The notes beneath the pieces are model-generated. The model had not been told where the DNA came from. It ran no database searches and was given only the letters and a program-made list of their open reading frames with translations. Positions 6,616 to 7,558 of a stretch of 7,558 nt of DNA are shown here, one piece after another (the first letter of the stretch is position 1; every line of letters begins with the position of its first letter). This DNA comes from an uncultured Lachnospiraceae bacterium. Lineage in GTDB: Bacteria > Bacillota_A > Clostridia > Lachnospirales > Lachnospiraceae. Location: NCBI GenBank assembly GCA_902780985.1, contig CACZHN010000120.1, positions 1-7,558 on the forward strand, written 5' to 3'. A program made the position numbers and the translations under genes.

Positions 6616-7209
6616 TTATAATGCTCCCTTAGTTGAAAGTAATCCGTCCCCAAGTCTCGGGTCTTTTGCGACTGCGATTGAAAGTGCATTTGCAAATGCT
6701 TTGAACGCCGCCTCTATTATGTGATGATTATTGGAACCTGAAAGCTGTTTGAAGTGGAGATTCATCTCAGCCGCATAAGATACGGCATAGAAGAATTCCT
6801 TAAACATTTCGGTGTCGAAATATCCAACTCTCGGAACCGTAAGTTCGATATCGGATACATAGTAAGGTCTTCCGGAAAGATCTACTGCAGAAAGGACAAG
6901 AGTTTCATCCATCGGCATAGCAAATGAACCGTATCTCTTGATACCTGTCTTATCTCCTACAGCCTCTTTGATGGCCTTTCCAAGAACGATACCCGTATCT
7001 TCTATTGAATGATGTGAATCCACATAGAGATCACCCTTAACTGTGACATCCAGATCAAAATATCCGTGCTTTGCAAAGCTCTTCAGCATGTGATCAAGGA
7101 ATCCTATTCCTGTATCTACATTTGCTTCGCCCTTGCCGTCAAGATTAAGAGTAAGCTTAATATCTGTCTCACCTGTTTTTCTCTCAATTGTTGATATTCT
7201 GTCAGCCAT
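6616..7209 (-). CDS. hisB: Imidazoleglycerol-phosphate dehydratase
   Basis: HisB removes water from imidazoleglycerol phosphate to give imidazoleacetol phosphate, the sixth step of histidine synthesis. The 197-residue protein is the monofunctional dehydratase, with no phosphatase domain attached, as is usual outside the enterobacteria. Its two metal-binding repeats are clear: [13 protein letters not shown] with Asp39-His40, DSHHSIED (64-71), the PMDETL loop (99-104), and [12 protein letters not shown], whose His162, His163 and Glu166 mirror the first repeat. I choose the second ATG of a tandem pair, 7209-7207, which gives [17 protein letters not shown] as in relatives and lies 5 bases after the SD AAGGAGG. 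A start at GTG 7224 would lie at the SD itself. It sits 31 bases after hisD and ends one base before hisIE. Confidence 0.97.
   Translation of the reverse strand: MADRISTIERKTGETDIKLTLNLDGKGEANVDTGIGFLDHMLKSFAKHGYFDLDVTVKGDLYVDSHHSIEDTGIVLGKAIKEAVGDKTGIKRYGSFAMPMDETLVLSAVDLSGRPYYVSDIELTVPRVGYFDTEMFKEFFYAVSYAAEMNLHFKQLSGSNNHHIIEAAFKAFANALSIAVAKDPRLGDGLLSTKGAL
6624..6630 (-). promoter_or_regulatory. Shine-Dalgarno site that fixes the hisIE start
   Basis: AAGGGAG on the minus strand lies inside the last codons of hisB, 9 bases before ATG 6614-6612. It selects the start beginning MSIKKIF rather than the in-frame ATG at 6695-6693, which would add 27 residues read from the hisB coding region in another frame. 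The arrangement implies translational coupling of hisIE to hisB. Confidence 0.8.
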
Positions 7210-7214
7210 CATAA

Positions 7215-7221
7215 CCTCCTT
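7215..7221 (-). promoter_or_regulatory. Shine-Dalgarno site that decides the hisB start
   Basis: AAGGAGG on the minus strand lies 2 bases from ATG 7212-7210 and 5 bases from ATG 7209-7207. The second ATG has the better spacing. An in-frame GTG at 7224-7222 immediately abuts this SD and cannot use it, so the 202-residue version of the protein is unlikely. Confidence 0.8.
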
Positions 7222-7240
7222 CACATATAATCCGTTATTC

Positions 7241-7558
7241 TTACTGCTCGTCCTTGAATCTTACAGCGATTGAATTAGCATGAGCTGTAAGTCCTTCAGA
7301 CTTAGCAAACATCTGTATATCCTTAGATACTGCTCTGAGGGCCTCCTCTGAGTAGCATATGATACTTGACTTCTTTATGAAATCATCTACACCAAGTGGT
7401 GAGAAGAATCTTGCGGTTCCGTTAGTCGGAAGGACATGGTTAGGTCCTGCAAAATAATCTCCGAGAGGCTCTGATGAGTACTCTCCAAGGAATATAGCAC
7501 CTGCATTCTTTATCTTAGTCATAATATTCCATGGGTTAGCTGTAACAATCTCCATATG
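7241..7558 (-). CDS. hisD: Histidinol dehydrogenase, C-terminal part only
   Basis: HisD oxidises L-histidinol to L-histidine in two NAD-dependent steps, the end of the pathway, using one bound zinc. Only the last 105 codons are in the window; the frame is open through the right edge and the missing N-terminus lies beyond it. The visible part contains the conserved run [20 protein letters not shown], then [21 protein letters not shown], in which the Asp of GDY is expected to be a zinc ligand, and [15 protein letters not shown]. The terminal block [13 protein letters not shown] carries the His expected to be the last zinc ligand. The ATG at 7555-7553 is an internal Met, since the codon before it (CAT) also fits the family (HMEIV, compare HLEIV). 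hisB starts 31 bases after its stop, with no terminator between. Confidence 0.95.
   Translation of the reverse strand, partial: HMEIVTANPWNIMTKIKNAGAIFLGEYSSEPLGDYFAGPNHVLPTNGTARFFSPLGVDDFIKKSSIICYSEEALRAVSKDIQMFAKSEGLTAHANSIAVRFKDEQ

Noticed and set aside
6615..6695. Extended N-terminus for hisIE, giving 398 residues
   Set aside because: The extra 27 residues are an out-of-frame reading of the hisB 3' end. A good SD sits 9 bases before the ATG at 6614, and the protein from there begins like a beta strand of the HisA/HisF-like fold.
1..7558. Search for CRISPR arrays, inverted repeats of insertion sequences, tRNA or rRNA genes, riboswitches, phage or defence genes
   Set aside because: Tightly packed minus-strand housekeeping genes fill the window. 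The longest gap is under 95 bases and is explained by a promoter or a terminator. Nothing in either strand supports these element types.

Overview
This window looks like chromosomal housekeeping DNA from a low-to-moderate GC Firmicute, most likely a clostridium of the Lachnospiraceae type (Butyrivibrio, Pseudobutyrivibrio or Roseburia relatives). The reasons are strong AGGAGG-type ribosome binding sites, a near-consensus sigma-A promoter, ribosomal protein S21 ending in the Firmicute tail KSEAARKRK, a PhoH-YbeY gene pair, and a HisIE protein carrying the extra HisA/HisF-like front domain that I recall from that family. The genus is inference from protein resemblance and was not tested by a search.

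Every supported gene lies on the minus strand, so transcription runs from high to low coordinates. From the right edge come the C-terminal part of hisD, hisB, an unusual hisIE fusion and alaS, with gaps of 31, 1 and 16 bases. This is the end of a histidine biosynthesis operon with alanyl-tRNA synthetase attached. HisB, HisIE and HisD catalyse the imidazole-glycerol-phosphate dehydration, the second and third steps, and the last two oxidations of the pathway. hisG, hisH, hisA, hisF and the aminotransferase and phosphatase genes are not in the window.

Between alaS and phoH lies rpsU (ribosomal protein S21). It has its own near-perfect promoter on one side and a strong intrinsic terminator on the other, and appears to start at a TTG codon. 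Beyond the terminator are phoH (PhoH-family ATPase) and ybeY (rRNA maturation endoribonuclease). Last is a lipoprotein of the YerB/DUF3048 family whose start overlaps the end of ybeY and which runs off the left edge.

No gene-free stretch exceeds about 95 bases. I found no mobile element, CRISPR array, tRNA, rRNA, riboswitch, phage gene or defence system. I do not see an undescribed multi-gene system. The points most worth a second look are the truncated TIM-barrel-like domain on HisIE, the divergent cysteine-rich AlaRS, the alaS-his linkage with no room for a T-box leader, the TTG start of rpsU, and the YerB-like gene coupled to ybeY.
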